Source of the DNA: Bacteroidota bacterium | GTDB taxonomy: Bacteria; Bacteroidota; Rhodothermia; Balneolales; HLUCCA01 | NCBI GenBank assembly: GCA_003448835.1 | Contig: DLXM01000360.1 | Coordinates: 1-11,927 of the forward strand | Direction of reading: 5' to 3' | Length of the DNA: 11,927 nucleotides | Shown: positions 1-7,343 of the stretch, piece by piece | How the letters are laid out: each line of letters starts with the position of its first letter | How positions within the stretch are numbered: position 1 is the stretch's first letter | Notes under the pieces: model-generated | The model's database searches: none | Seen by the model: only the letters and a program-made list of their open reading frames with translations | What the model was told of the DNA's origin: nothing | Program-made: the position numbers and the translations under genes

Positions 1-1797
1 TGGGAATTACGAAAACTAAATAAATACTTTCGAAAATATAGAAAGACGATGATTCTTGGAGTCATCTATCTAACTATATCCAATGTCTTTTTGGTATGGA
101 TCCCTGTGTTAATCCGCCAGACACTAGATGATATCGAAATGCTACAGGAAAGTAGCGCATATTCGGAATCAAGTTTAATGGAAATTTTGTTTGGACCGGA
201 AGCAGGGTGGATCCTGGGAAGGGGAATACTTTATTTGACCATAGCTACCATTTTCTATGGATATCTTCTTTATCTAACTCGTCAAACAATCATTGTTGCA
301 TCCCGAAAAATAGAATATGATCTCAGAAATGAAGTATTTGAACACCTTCAGAAATTACCAACGAGTTTTTATGCAAAAAATCCAACAGGTGATATCTATG
401 TAAAAGCAACTGAGGATGTGTCCAGAGTACGTGAATATTTCGGTCCTGGATTTATGTATGGCGTAAATACCATTACCAGAACAGGTATTATTGTAACCAT
501 AATGTTCATGGTGAACGTAGAACTGACATTATGGGCATTGGCTCCATTGCCAATTCTTTCTGTGATCGCCTATTGGATGAGTAGTTTTATTCACCATCGA
601 TCAAATGAAATACAGGAACAATATTCAGTTTTAGCCGGAAGGGCACAGGAGTCATTCTCCTCAATCCGACTTATAAAAGCTTATGCCCGCGAAAATTATG
701 AGCAGGAACTTTTTAATAATGAGTCTGAAGTTTATCGAAAGAAAAAACTTAAACTGGATATCGTAGAGTCTTTATTCCATCCGACATTGAACTTTCTGAT
801 TGGGGTATCTATTGTTTTTGTTATCTGGCAAGGTGGGATTTTAGTAATTGAGGATGTGTTAACTATTGGTAATATTGCTGAATTCGTGATTGATGTATTG
901 TATTTAACATGGCCAATTGCGGCCCTTGGTTATACATTGAATTTGGTTCAGCGTTCTGCAGCATCAAATATCAGAATCCAGAAAATTCTGGATGAACCTA
1001 TTATTCAGGATGATCATACCGAGTCGAATCACATACTTGAAGAGAAATCTTTTGAAATTGAATTTAAAGATGTAGGATTTAAATATCCCGGAACTGATCA
1101 GTTTGTTTTGAAGGATATTAACTTAAAATTAAAAAATGGTCAAAATATCGCCATCGTAGGTCGAACAGGATCGGGAAAGACAACCTTAATTCATTTATTA
1201 TCCAGATTATTTGATCCAAGTGAAGGTGAAATACTTTTTAACAATACATCACTAACACAGTTGAATATCAACAAATTGAGAGATATTATAGGAATTGTTC
1301 CACAGGATGTATTTCTTTTCTCAGAAACTATCAATAATAACATTGCATTTGGTAAAGAAAATGCTACTTTTGAGGATATAGAAAATTCTGCTGCTGGAGC
1401 GGCTGTATTGGAAAACATCAATGAGTTTAAATTAAAATTTGAAACAGTATTAGGTGAACGGGGTATAACACTTTCAGGTGGTCAAAAGCAACGAACTTCA
1501 CTGGCCAGAGCACTCATCAGAGAACCCAAAATACTTATTTTGGATGATGCACTCAGTGCTGTAGATAATAAAACAGAAGACCAAATAGTTAACTTTCTAA
1601 ATACAAAGCTAAAGGGTACATTAAAAATCCAAGTTAGTCACAGAATATCAAGTGTAAGAAATGCCGATATCATCTACGTATTACATAACGGGAGTATCGT
1701 TGAACAAGGAAGCCATGAGTCCCTGTTAAGTCTTAACGGGCACTATGCAAATATGTATAAAAAACAAGAAATAGAACAAGAACTAGAAGAACTATAA
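1..1797 (+). CDS. ABC exporter half-transporter, degenerate-site subunit (5' partial)
   Basis: This is a half-transporter of the ABC multidrug/lipid exporter type: an N-terminal six-helix membrane domain fused to an ATPase domain, in the inner membrane. The frame is open to base 1 and the residues before the ATG at 49 (WELRKLNKYFRKYRKT) read like a normal exporter N-terminus, so the true start lies upstream and 598 residues are visible. Predicted helices (visible numbering) are about 16-38, 73-93, 152-171, 174-194, 263-282 and 293-314. The ATPase has Walker A GRTGSGKTT (1159-1185), a Q-loop (VPQD), an intact signature LSGGQ (1471-1485), Walker B ILILDD and an H-loop His (VSHR). The residue after Walker B is Asp (1546-1548) rather than the catalytic Glu, as in the non-catalytic subunit of heterodimeric exporters such as TM287/288 and BmrCD. 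Its likely partner is the ABC gene at 3389-5200. The substrate cannot be read from the sequence. Confidence 0.93.
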   Translation, partial: WELRKLNKYFRKYRKTMILGVIYLTISNVFLVWIPVLIRQTLDDIEMLQESSAYSESSLMEILFGPEAGWILGRGILYLTIATIFYGYLLYLTRQTIIVASRKIEYDLRNEVFEHLQKLPTSFYAKNPTGDIYVKATEDVSRVREYFGPGFMYGVNTITRTGIIVTIMFMVNVELTLWALAPLPILSVIAYWMSSFIHHRSNEIQEQYSVLAGRAQESFSSIRLIKAYARENYEQELFNNESEVYRKKKLKLDIVESLFHPTLNFLIGVSIVFVIWQGGILVIEDVLTIGNIAEFVIDVLYLTWPIAALGYTLNLVQRSAASNIRIQKILDEPIIQDDHTESNHILEEKSFEIEFKDVGFKYPGTDQFVLKDINLKLKNGQNIAIVGRTGSGKTTLIHLLSRLFDPSEGEILFNNTSLTQLNINKLRDIIGIVPQDVFLFSETINNNIAFGKENATFEDIENSAAGAAVLENINEFKLKFETVLGERGITLSGGQKQRTSLARALIREPKILILDDALSAVDNKTEDQIVNFLNTKLKGTLKIQVSHRISSVRNADIIYVLHNGSIVEQGSHESLLSLNGHYANMYKKQEIEQELEEL

Positions 1798-1836
1798 ACA
1801 AACAACTGGCCCGTTTGATAGCGCACCAGAAAAGTT

Positions 1837-1841
1837 AGGAG
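1837..1841 (+). promoter_or_regulatory. Ribosome binding site of rnz
   Basis: AGGAG lies 7 bases before the ATG at 1849. It is one of only two clear Shine-Dalgarno sites at a gene start in this window and it fixes the rnz start. It suggests that rnz can be translated independently of the ABC gene 51 bases upstream. Confidence 0.75.
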
Positions 1842-1848
1842 ATAAAAA

Positions 1849-3408
1849 ATGATTGTAATGCCATTAGGTGTAGGCTCAGCTACACCAACCGCCGATAGAC
1901 ACTTAGCCTCAGTCGCTTTATGGAGAGAGGGAAGAGTATTTTTATTTGATTGTGGCGAAAACGCTCAAATGCGTTTATTGCAAGCCGGAATGAAAAGATC
2001 CAAAATTGATTATGTGTTAATTACACATCTTGATGGAGATCATTTCTTTGGTTTGCCCGGACTGATTTCTACCATGCAATTGCAACGACGTGAAAAACCA
2101 CTTCATATTATCGCACCAAAAGGTATTAAAGAGTTTGTCGATGCATTTCTAAAAGTTTCTGGCATTGAATTGTACTTTGAAGTTGTCTTTATTGAAATCG
2201 AGCATGATATCGAGCATCAGGTTGTTGTAGATGAATCTGATTTTTTCATTGAATGCAGAAATCTTAAGCATAATAAGTTCTGTGTTGGGTATAGATTTCA
2301 GGAAAAAGATAAACCAGGAAAGGTAAACTCAGAATTAGCTACTGAATTGGGCATCACTGAAGATGAACAGTTCAAAGCTCTTAAAGCTGGTGAAGATGTT
2401 AAACTCAAAGATGGCTCTGTAGTTAAAGCTTCTGAAGTTGTAGGAACTCCGGTTAAAGGGAATGTTTTTGCTTATGTAACAGATACTGAATTTTGTGAAA
2501 ACTGTATTCGACTAGCAGAAAATGCTACAATTCTGTATCACGAAGCAACATTTGGACAAGCTCTAAAAGATAAAGCATCAGAAACCGGACACTGTACTGC
2601 ACAAGAAGCTGCAATCGTTGCAAAAACTGCTAATGCAAAGCGACTTGTTATTGGTCACTTCTCTGCTCGCTATACAAATCCATTTGTCCTGTTAAAAGAA
2701 GCCAAACAAGTTTTCGACGAAACCTGGATTGCTACCGAGTTACGTCCAATTATGACTGATCCGGCTCAAGAGAAAAATATTTTCAAACCTGTCGTTAAAG
2801 AACCTGAACAACGGTCGTTTGATAGTCGTCGCCCACAACAACGTCGGAGTGGACCTCCAAACAGATCTTCCGGTGGTGGTGGCAGAGATGGTGGTTTTAG
2901 ACCTCGTTCCAATAATTTCCGCCCAAGATACAATAACGATCGAGGTAACTCGAATCGTGGTGGGTATGTTCCAAGAGAACGAGCAGGTGGATCCAATTGG
3001 AATGATAGAGAACGTCGGGATTATACGCCAAGAGATCGGGATTATTCAAACAGAGACTACAATTCTCGTGATAGAGATTATAATAATCGCGATAGAGATT
3101 ATAATAACAGAGACCGTGATTATAACAGAGATCGACCTACAACCCAGGGAGGAGATCGTCCGGAAAGACAGGATCGTGGATATAGCGGACCTCCTAATCG
3201 TGATTTCAATCGCGACCGGGATTATAACAGAGATCGTCGTGATTTTCCACCAAGAGATCGTGATAACACACGTCCAAGAACCGATCGAGGCGATCGTCCT
3301 GATAATCGTCCTCCAAACCGAGATGCCGATAACAATAGAGGCCGATCAACTGGGACGAATATTCCAATAACGCCGAGAACACCTTTTGATGAGTTCGACA
3401 GATTCTAA
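1849..3408 (+). CDS. rnz: Ribonuclease Z with long Arg/Asp/Asn/Gly-rich C-terminal tail
   Basis: RNase Z is a metallo-beta-lactamase-fold endonuclease that trims the 3' trailer from tRNA precursors in the cytoplasm. Residues 1-305 match the family in order: LGVGSATPT near the N-terminus, FDCGENAQ (33-40), the metal motif THLDGDH (59-65) followed by FFGLPGL, the LKHNKFCVGYRF segment carrying a ligand His, the Asp of VTDTEFCEN, HEATF, GHCTAQEAA, and the His of IGHFSARY. The usual motif is HLHGDH, so the second His is Asp62 here. The core is of normal length (about 305 aa), but the protein is 519 aa. The extra residues, about 310-519, are low complexity and rich in Arg, Asp, Asn, Gly, Pro and Tyr. 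They include a Gly-rich RG-type part (about 325-384) and RDYNNRD-type repeats (391-429). Such tails are disordered and often bind RNA; that role is inferred here. The ATG is fixed by an AGGAG site. The gene overlaps the next ABC gene by 20 bases. Confidence 0.95.
   Translation: MIVMPLGVGSATPTADRHLASVALWREGRVFLFDCGENAQMRLLQAGMKRSKIDYVLITHLDGDHFFGLPGLISTMQLQRREKPLHIIAPKGIKEFVDAFLKVSGIELYFEVVFIEIEHDIEHQVVVDESDFFIECRNLKHNKFCVGYRFQEKDKPGKVNSELATELGITEDEQFKALKAGEDVKLKDGSVVKASEVVGTPVKGNVFAYVTDTEFCENCIRLAENATILYHEATFGQALKDKASETGHCTAQEAAIVAKTANAKRLVIGHFSARYTNPFVLLKEAKQVFDETWIATELRPIMTDPAQEKNIFKPVVKEPEQRSFDSRRPQQRRSGPPNRSSGGGGRDGGFRPRSNNFRPRYNNDRGNSNRGGYVPRERAGGSNWNDRERRDYTPRDRDYSNRDYNSRDRDYNNRDRDYNNRDRDYNRDRPTTQGGDRPERQDRGYSGPPNRDFNRDRDYNRDRRDFPPRDRDNTRPRTDRGDRPDNRPPNRDADNNRGRSTGTNIPITPRTPFDEFDRF
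3019..3135 (+). repeat. RD(Y)N repeat block inside the RNase Z tail
   Basis: Residues 391-429 of RNase Z form imperfect tandem copies of a 7-residue unit, RDYNNRD, seen as RDYSNRD, YNSRDRD, RDYNNRD (twice) and RDYNRDR. At DNA level the copies differ at third codon positions (AGAGAT, CGTGAT, CGCGAT for Arg-Asp; AATAAT, AATAAC for Asn-Asn), so they are not fresh identical duplications. A shorter second cluster (RDFNRDRDYNRDRRD) follows near 3202-3246. Synonymous drift with the residues kept suggests selection on the peptide; that is an inference. Confidence 0.8.
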
Positions 3409-5200
3409 ATCCGCTGGTTCATCTGAAAAAAAAACAAAAGCCGTTGATTCAAAATTGATAAGACGGCTTTATGTTTATTTAAAGCCCTATAATGGACTAA
3501 TTCTACTTGCGTTAATCTTAACGTTAAGTACTGCTTTTTTTGGTCCATTAAGACCGTATTTAACCCAAATTGCGGTAGATGAACACATTGCAAACAAAGA
3601 TATTGATGGCCTTTTTGGTATCATTATACTGTTTGGATTGGTATTAATCGGTGAATTCGTTTTTCTTGTATTCTCGACTTATTTAACCAGGTGGATTGGA
3701 CAGGGTGCGCTATACAAACTGCGGATTGATATTTTTAATAAAATTCAAAACCTCCATACGCAATTTTTTGATAGAAATCCGATTGGACGCTTAATTACAC
3801 GTACAACAAGTGATGTTGAAGCCTTAAATGAAATCTTGTCCAGCGGTGTAGTTAATATTATAGGCGACCTATTTAGAATTATCTTCATTCTAACCTTTAT
3901 GTTTATCCTGAGCTGGGAACTTACCCTGATATCCTTGCTCACATTGCCTTTGCTAATTTACTCAACCATTCTGTTTAAACGATTAGTGAGAGTTGCCTTT
4001 TTAGACGTCCGTGACCAAATAGCCCGATTGAATTCATTTATTCAAGAGCATATAAACGGGATGTCAATTGTCCAACTATTCAATAGGCAAAAACAAGAAT
4101 TTGAGCGCTTTAAAACAATCAACGGAGAACATCGAAAAGCTCATATTACAACAATCTTTTACTTCTCAATTTTTTGGCCAGTAATTGAATTACTGTCAAA
4201 TGTAGCAATGGCACTGGTGATTTGGTATGGTGGGGCACGAGTATTAATGGATGAACTTACATTTGGTATCTTATTGGCATTTATTCAATATGTAAGACTG
4301 TTCTTCATGCCTATCAGGGACCTATCTGATAAATTCAATACACTACAAAGCGCACTTGCTTCATCTGAGCGTATTTTTGGGATATTAGATACACCGAATA
4401 AAATACTTGATCCTGAAAATCCATTTATACCAGAAACAATATTGGGTAAAATTGAATTCAGAAATGTATGGTTTAAGTACAACGATAAGGATGACTATAT
4501 CCTAAAAGATGTTTCTTTTGAACTGGAACCGGGTAAAACGATGGCGGTAGTAGGAGCCACTGGCGCCGGAAAGTCAACTCTTATAAATCTCATCATGAGA
4601 TTTTACGACATTCAACAAGGACAGATTTTATTGGATGGTATTGATATCAGAGAATATCGTTTGGTTGATCTCAGAAAGACATTCGGATTAGTGTTACAGG
4701 ATAACGCATTATTTTCTGGTACTATTTTGAACAATATTACACTGGGAAATCCTGATATTTCCAGAGAACACGTAGATCAAATCATCCGAATGATTGAAGC
4801 TGATGGTTTCATTTATAAATTACCTGGTAAATTAGACCATGTATTGTCAGAAAGAGGATCATCTCTATCAATGGGACAACGCCAGTTAATCTGTTTTATC
4901 AGAGCTATTGCGTACGATCCGACCGTTATTGTATTGGATGAAGCTACTTCAAGTGTGGATTCAGAAACTGAATATTTAGTCGGTCAGGCACTTAAAGTGT
5001 TACTCAAAAACAGAACGTCTCTCATTATAGCACATAGATTATCGACGATTCAGCATTCTGATAAAATCTTGGTAATGCATAAAGGTGAAATCAGGGAATC
5101 TGGTACACACAGATCTTTGCTTAGAAAAGATAACGGAATTTACCGTAGACTATACGAAATCCAGTATAAAGATCAATTGAAACAAAATGTACAAGTTTAA
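3389..5200 (+). CDS. ABC exporter half-transporter, catalytic-site subunit
   Basis: This 603-residue half-transporter has six predicted membrane helices (roughly 37-57, 76-98, 153-175, 176-196, 258-285 and 290-310) followed by a C-terminal ATPase. Walker A is GATGAGKST (from residue 389), the Q-loop is VLQD, Walker B is VIVLDE with an intact catalytic Glu518, and the H-loop is AHRLST. The signature is LSMGQ (from residue 493) rather than LSGGQ. An intact Glu with a damaged signature is the counterpart of the ABC subunit ending at 1797, whose defects are reversed. In a heterodimer this gives one working and one degenerate ATP site, as in LmrCD, BmrCD and TM287/288. I chose the ATG at 3389; a TTG one codon earlier (3386) is possible. 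The start lies inside the end of rnz (20-base overlap) with no evident ribosome binding site, so translation is probably coupled. The stop overlaps the following lipoprotein gene by 14 bases. The substrate is unknown. Confidence 0.95.
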   Translation: MSSTDSKSAGSSEKKTKAVDSKLIRRLYVYLKPYNGLILLALILTLSTAFFGPLRPYLTQIAVDEHIANKDIDGLFGIIILFGLVLIGEFVFLVFSTYLTRWIGQGALYKLRIDIFNKIQNLHTQFFDRNPIGRLITRTTSDVEALNEILSSGVVNIIGDLFRIIFILTFMFILSWELTLISLLTLPLLIYSTILFKRLVRVAFLDVRDQIARLNSFIQEHINGMSIVQLFNRQKQEFERFKTINGEHRKAHITTIFYFSIFWPVIELLSNVAMALVIWYGGARVLMDELTFGILLAFIQYVRLFFMPIRDLSDKFNTLQSALASSERIFGILDTPNKILDPENPFIPETILGKIEFRNVWFKYNDKDDYILKDVSFELEPGKTMAVVGATGAGKSTLINLIMRFYDIQQGQILLDGIDIREYRLVDLRKTFGLVLQDNALFSGTILNNITLGNPDISREHVDQIIRMIEADGFIYKLPGKLDHVLSERGSSLSMGQRQLICFIRAIAYDPTVIVLDEATSSVDSETEYLVGQALKVLLKNRTSLIIAHRLSTIQHSDKILVMHKGEIRESGTHRSLLRKDNGIYRRLYEIQYKDQLKQNVQV

Positions 5201-6158
5201 AGCAATTATAACCGTTTGTATATTGACATTTGTCAGCTGCACTAATTCAGAAGATGTTGATTCTCAAACAGTTGAAGACGGTGAATTCATTGAATTAAAT
5301 CAAGGTCCGATTGTAGAAGCGACTTCACTAATGGGTGACGGACTAGTCAGGCCACAGTTTGATGAAGAAACTCAGACCAGATTAACTGAAAATCTGCAAA
5401 ATGCCATTAACAATTTCAATGAAGATTCAGATTCGCCGGATAATATCATCTGGATTGCTCGACACACGGCATATCTCTGGAGATACCAGGATGCTATTTA
5501 CATCCTTACTGATGGACTAAATGATTACCCGGAAAACCCAAAATTTTATCGCCATCGCGGCCATCGATACATTACTGTACGTGAATTTGATAAAGCAATA
5601 GCGGATTTATTGAAAGCCCGTAATATTGTCCAGGGCCAACAAGATGAAATTGAAGAAGATGGTGCGCCAAATGCTGCAAATATTCCGGTTAGCACATTAC
5701 ACTTCAACATACATTATCACCTTGGTGTTGCCTACTATTTAAACGCACAATATGACTTTGCGGTCGATGCGTTTAATGATGCTTATGATGTCTCAAGAAA
5801 TCCTGATACAAAATTATCGGCTGCTGATTGGTTGTATATGAGTTATGTAAAAAATAATCAATTAGATAGGGCAGTTGAGTTTATAAACACTATTAATACG
5901 GATGTTGAAGTATTGGAGTCAGATAGTTATTTAAACCGGATTAAATTATACAAAGGATTGATTGGTCCGGATGAGTTACTCAGTGGAAATAATGAACTGG
6001 ACATGATAACCCAAGGTTATGGACTGGCACTTTGGTATAAAATGCAGGATAACAGTGAAAAAGCAGTTCAAATTTTAGAAGAAGTTTTAGATACCAATTA
6101 CTGGGCGGCGTTCGGATATATCGCTGCTGAAGCAGAATTGGCAAGACTTCGAAAATGA
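5187..6158 (+). CDS. TPR-like lipoprotein, function unknown
   Basis: This is a 323-residue exported lipoprotein. The N-terminus has a short basic start (MYKFK), a hydrophobic stretch and a lipobox ending in Cys18 (FVSC), so it should be cleaved and lipid-anchored in the cell envelope. The residues after Cys18 are acidic (SEDVD), loosely like the surface-export signal of Bacteroidota lipoproteins, but this is weak. The rest is helical with TPR-like units at about 86-117, 118-150, 172-205, 212-238 and 277-308, typified by FYRHRGHRYITVREFDKAIA and HLGVAYYLNAQYDFAVDAF. TPR units usually bind other proteins. There is no catalytic motif. The start overlaps the ABC exporter gene by 14 bases, implying co-transcription and perhaps a link to the exporter, which is an inference. 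I do not recognise a named family. Confidence 0.85.
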   Translation: MYKFKAIITVCILTFVSCTNSEDVDSQTVEDGEFIELNQGPIVEATSLMGDGLVRPQFDEETQTRLTENLQNAINNFNEDSDSPDNIIWIARHTAYLWRYQDAIYILTDGLNDYPENPKFYRHRGHRYITVREFDKAIADLLKARNIVQGQQDEIEEDGAPNAANIPVSTLHFNIHYHLGVAYYLNAQYDFAVDAFNDAYDVSRNPDTKLSAADWLYMSYVKNNQLDRAVEFINTINTDVEVLESDSYLNRIKLYKGLIGPDELLSGNNELDMITQGYGLALWYKMQDNSEKAVQILEEVLDTNYWAAFGYIAAEAELARLRK

Positions 6159-6229
6159 ACTTATTTAGAAATTTAAAATTGATTTAATTCACATTACTTT
6201 AGACACAATTTAGAAAATTGACTGTATCT

Positions 6230-7343
6230 ATGAGGAATTTTACAACAGAACAAACTGATGAGTTATTTCAGCGTGTGGATGCGCTGAGGAGGTATCTTTG
6301 ACTATGATCATAGAAAACTTAAAATCGCGGAATTAGAGCACAAAACCCAAGATCCAGGACTCTGGGACAATCCGGATCTGGCTCAAAAAATAATGAAAGA
6401 CCTGAACACTGAAAAAGTTTGGGTTCAATCATGGGATGATGTTAATGAACATCGTCAAAATATTTTACTATTCCGTGAAATAATTGCTGAGGGTGATGAC
6501 GTTGGTGATGATTTACAACAAGAAGTAAATCTCCTTTTTAAAAGCGTCGAGCATCTGGAATTCAAAACTATGTTGAATGATAGTGACGATCGCAGGAATG
6601 CCTTGATCACGATTAATGCAGGTGCTGGTGGAACTGAGAGTCAGGACTGGGCTCAAATGTTATTTAGAATGTATACCCGATATTGTGAAAGCGAAGGATT
6701 TAGTTACGAAACGGTTGAATTGCAGTATGGTGAAGTTGCTGGCATCAAAAGTGCGAGTATCGAGGTTACCGGTGAATTTGCATATGGCTATTTAAAAGCT
6801 GAAAATGGGGTACATCGTCTGGTCCGAATTTCACCTTTCGATAGCAATGCCAGACGTCATACATCATTTTGTTCCGTTTTTGTTGTGCCTATCGTTGACG
6901 ATGAGATCGAAATAGATTTAAATCCAGATGAAATAGAACTACAACGATTTCACGCCGGGGGTAAAGGTGGACAAAACGTAAACAAGGTGGAAACCGGTGT
7001 TCGTCTGGTTTGGACAGGTCAACTGACCAATGGTGAAAGTGTCAGGGTAGTTGCAGAATGTCAGCAGGAAAGATCACAGCTACAAAACCGCGAAAAAGCG
7101 ATGGTATTGCTCAAGTCCAGAGTTTATAATCTGGAAAAAGAAATACAGGAAGCAGCAAAAGCCAAACTTGAGGGCACAAAAATGAAAAATGAATGGGGAT
7201 CACAGATTCGGTCATATGTTTTTCATCCATATAAAATGATCAAAGATCACCGATCGGATTATGAAACATCTGATATTGATAGTGTAATGGATGGTGACCT
7301 CGAGGAATTTATCAAAGCATATTTAATGAGTACCCGTGAATGA
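6230..7343 (+). CDS. prfB: Peptide chain release factor 2, made by programmed +1 frameshift
   Basis: RF2 ends translation at UGA and UAA codons on the ribosome. The gene is read 6230-6298, then base 6299 is skipped, then 6300-7343, giving 370 residues; E. coli RF2 has 365. The first part encodes MRNFTTEQTDELFQRVDALR and ends RYL just before an in-frame TGA at 6299-6301. After the shift the protein continues DYDHRKLKIAELE, LWDNPDLAQ, which is typical RF2 sequence. The codon-recognition motif SPF is at residues 201-203 and the GGQ motif that triggers peptide release is at 246-248, within AGGKGGQNVNK. The ATG at 6230 has no clear ribosome binding site; an in-frame TTG at 6218 is an alternative. 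A caller that ignores the shift would start at 6393 and lose 54 residues. The gene overlaps nadB by 4 bases (ATGA). Level of RF2 should control its own synthesis through the frameshift. Confidence 0.96.
6287..6302 (+). promoter_or_regulatory. prfB programmed +1 frameshift site
   Basis: The sequence AGGAGGTATCTTTGAC contains an internal Shine-Dalgarno-like AGGAGG (6287-6292), a 3-base spacer TAT, the slippery codon CTT and an in-frame TGA followed by C. It matches the E. coli prfB site (AGGGGGTATCTTTGAC) except for one base, with identical spacing. When RF2 is scarce, the ribosome pauses at the poorly terminated UGA-C and slips forward one base onto UUU, so RF2 is made. This mechanism is established for the family, and the motif itself is visible here. 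Confidence 0.96.

Noticed and set aside
49..51. ATG as the start of the first ABC gene
   Set aside because: The frame is open to base 1 and the upstream residues are typical exporter N-terminal sequence, so the gene begins outside the window.
2862..3345. Dense cluster of about a dozen GATC sites, which could suggest an origin or a methylation-controlled region
   Set aside because: The sites follow from Arg-Asp and Asp-Arg codon pairs in the tail, and there are no DnaA boxes or AT-rich unwinding element nearby.
2819..3370. A 183-codon open frame, rich in Ile and Val, overlapping the RNase Z tail in another frame
   Set aside because: It arises from the repetitive GAT/CGT/AAT codons of the tail read one base off. 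It has no ribosome binding site and no recognisable protein features.
6159..6229. Short AT-rich gap before prfB examined for promoter, terminator or RNA
   Set aside because: There are only short AT repeats such as TTTAGAAA; no properly spaced promoter elements or stable hairpin were seen.
6293..6300. TATCTTTG matches the Bacteroidota -7 promoter consensus TAnnTTTG
   Set aside because: It is part of the prfB frameshift site inside the coding region, and no TTG at the right distance upstream was evident.
6299..6301. In-frame TGA suggesting that prfB is a pseudogene
   Set aside because: The surrounding AGGAGG-TAT-CTT-TGA-C is the standard programmed frameshift site, and the protein is complete after the shift.
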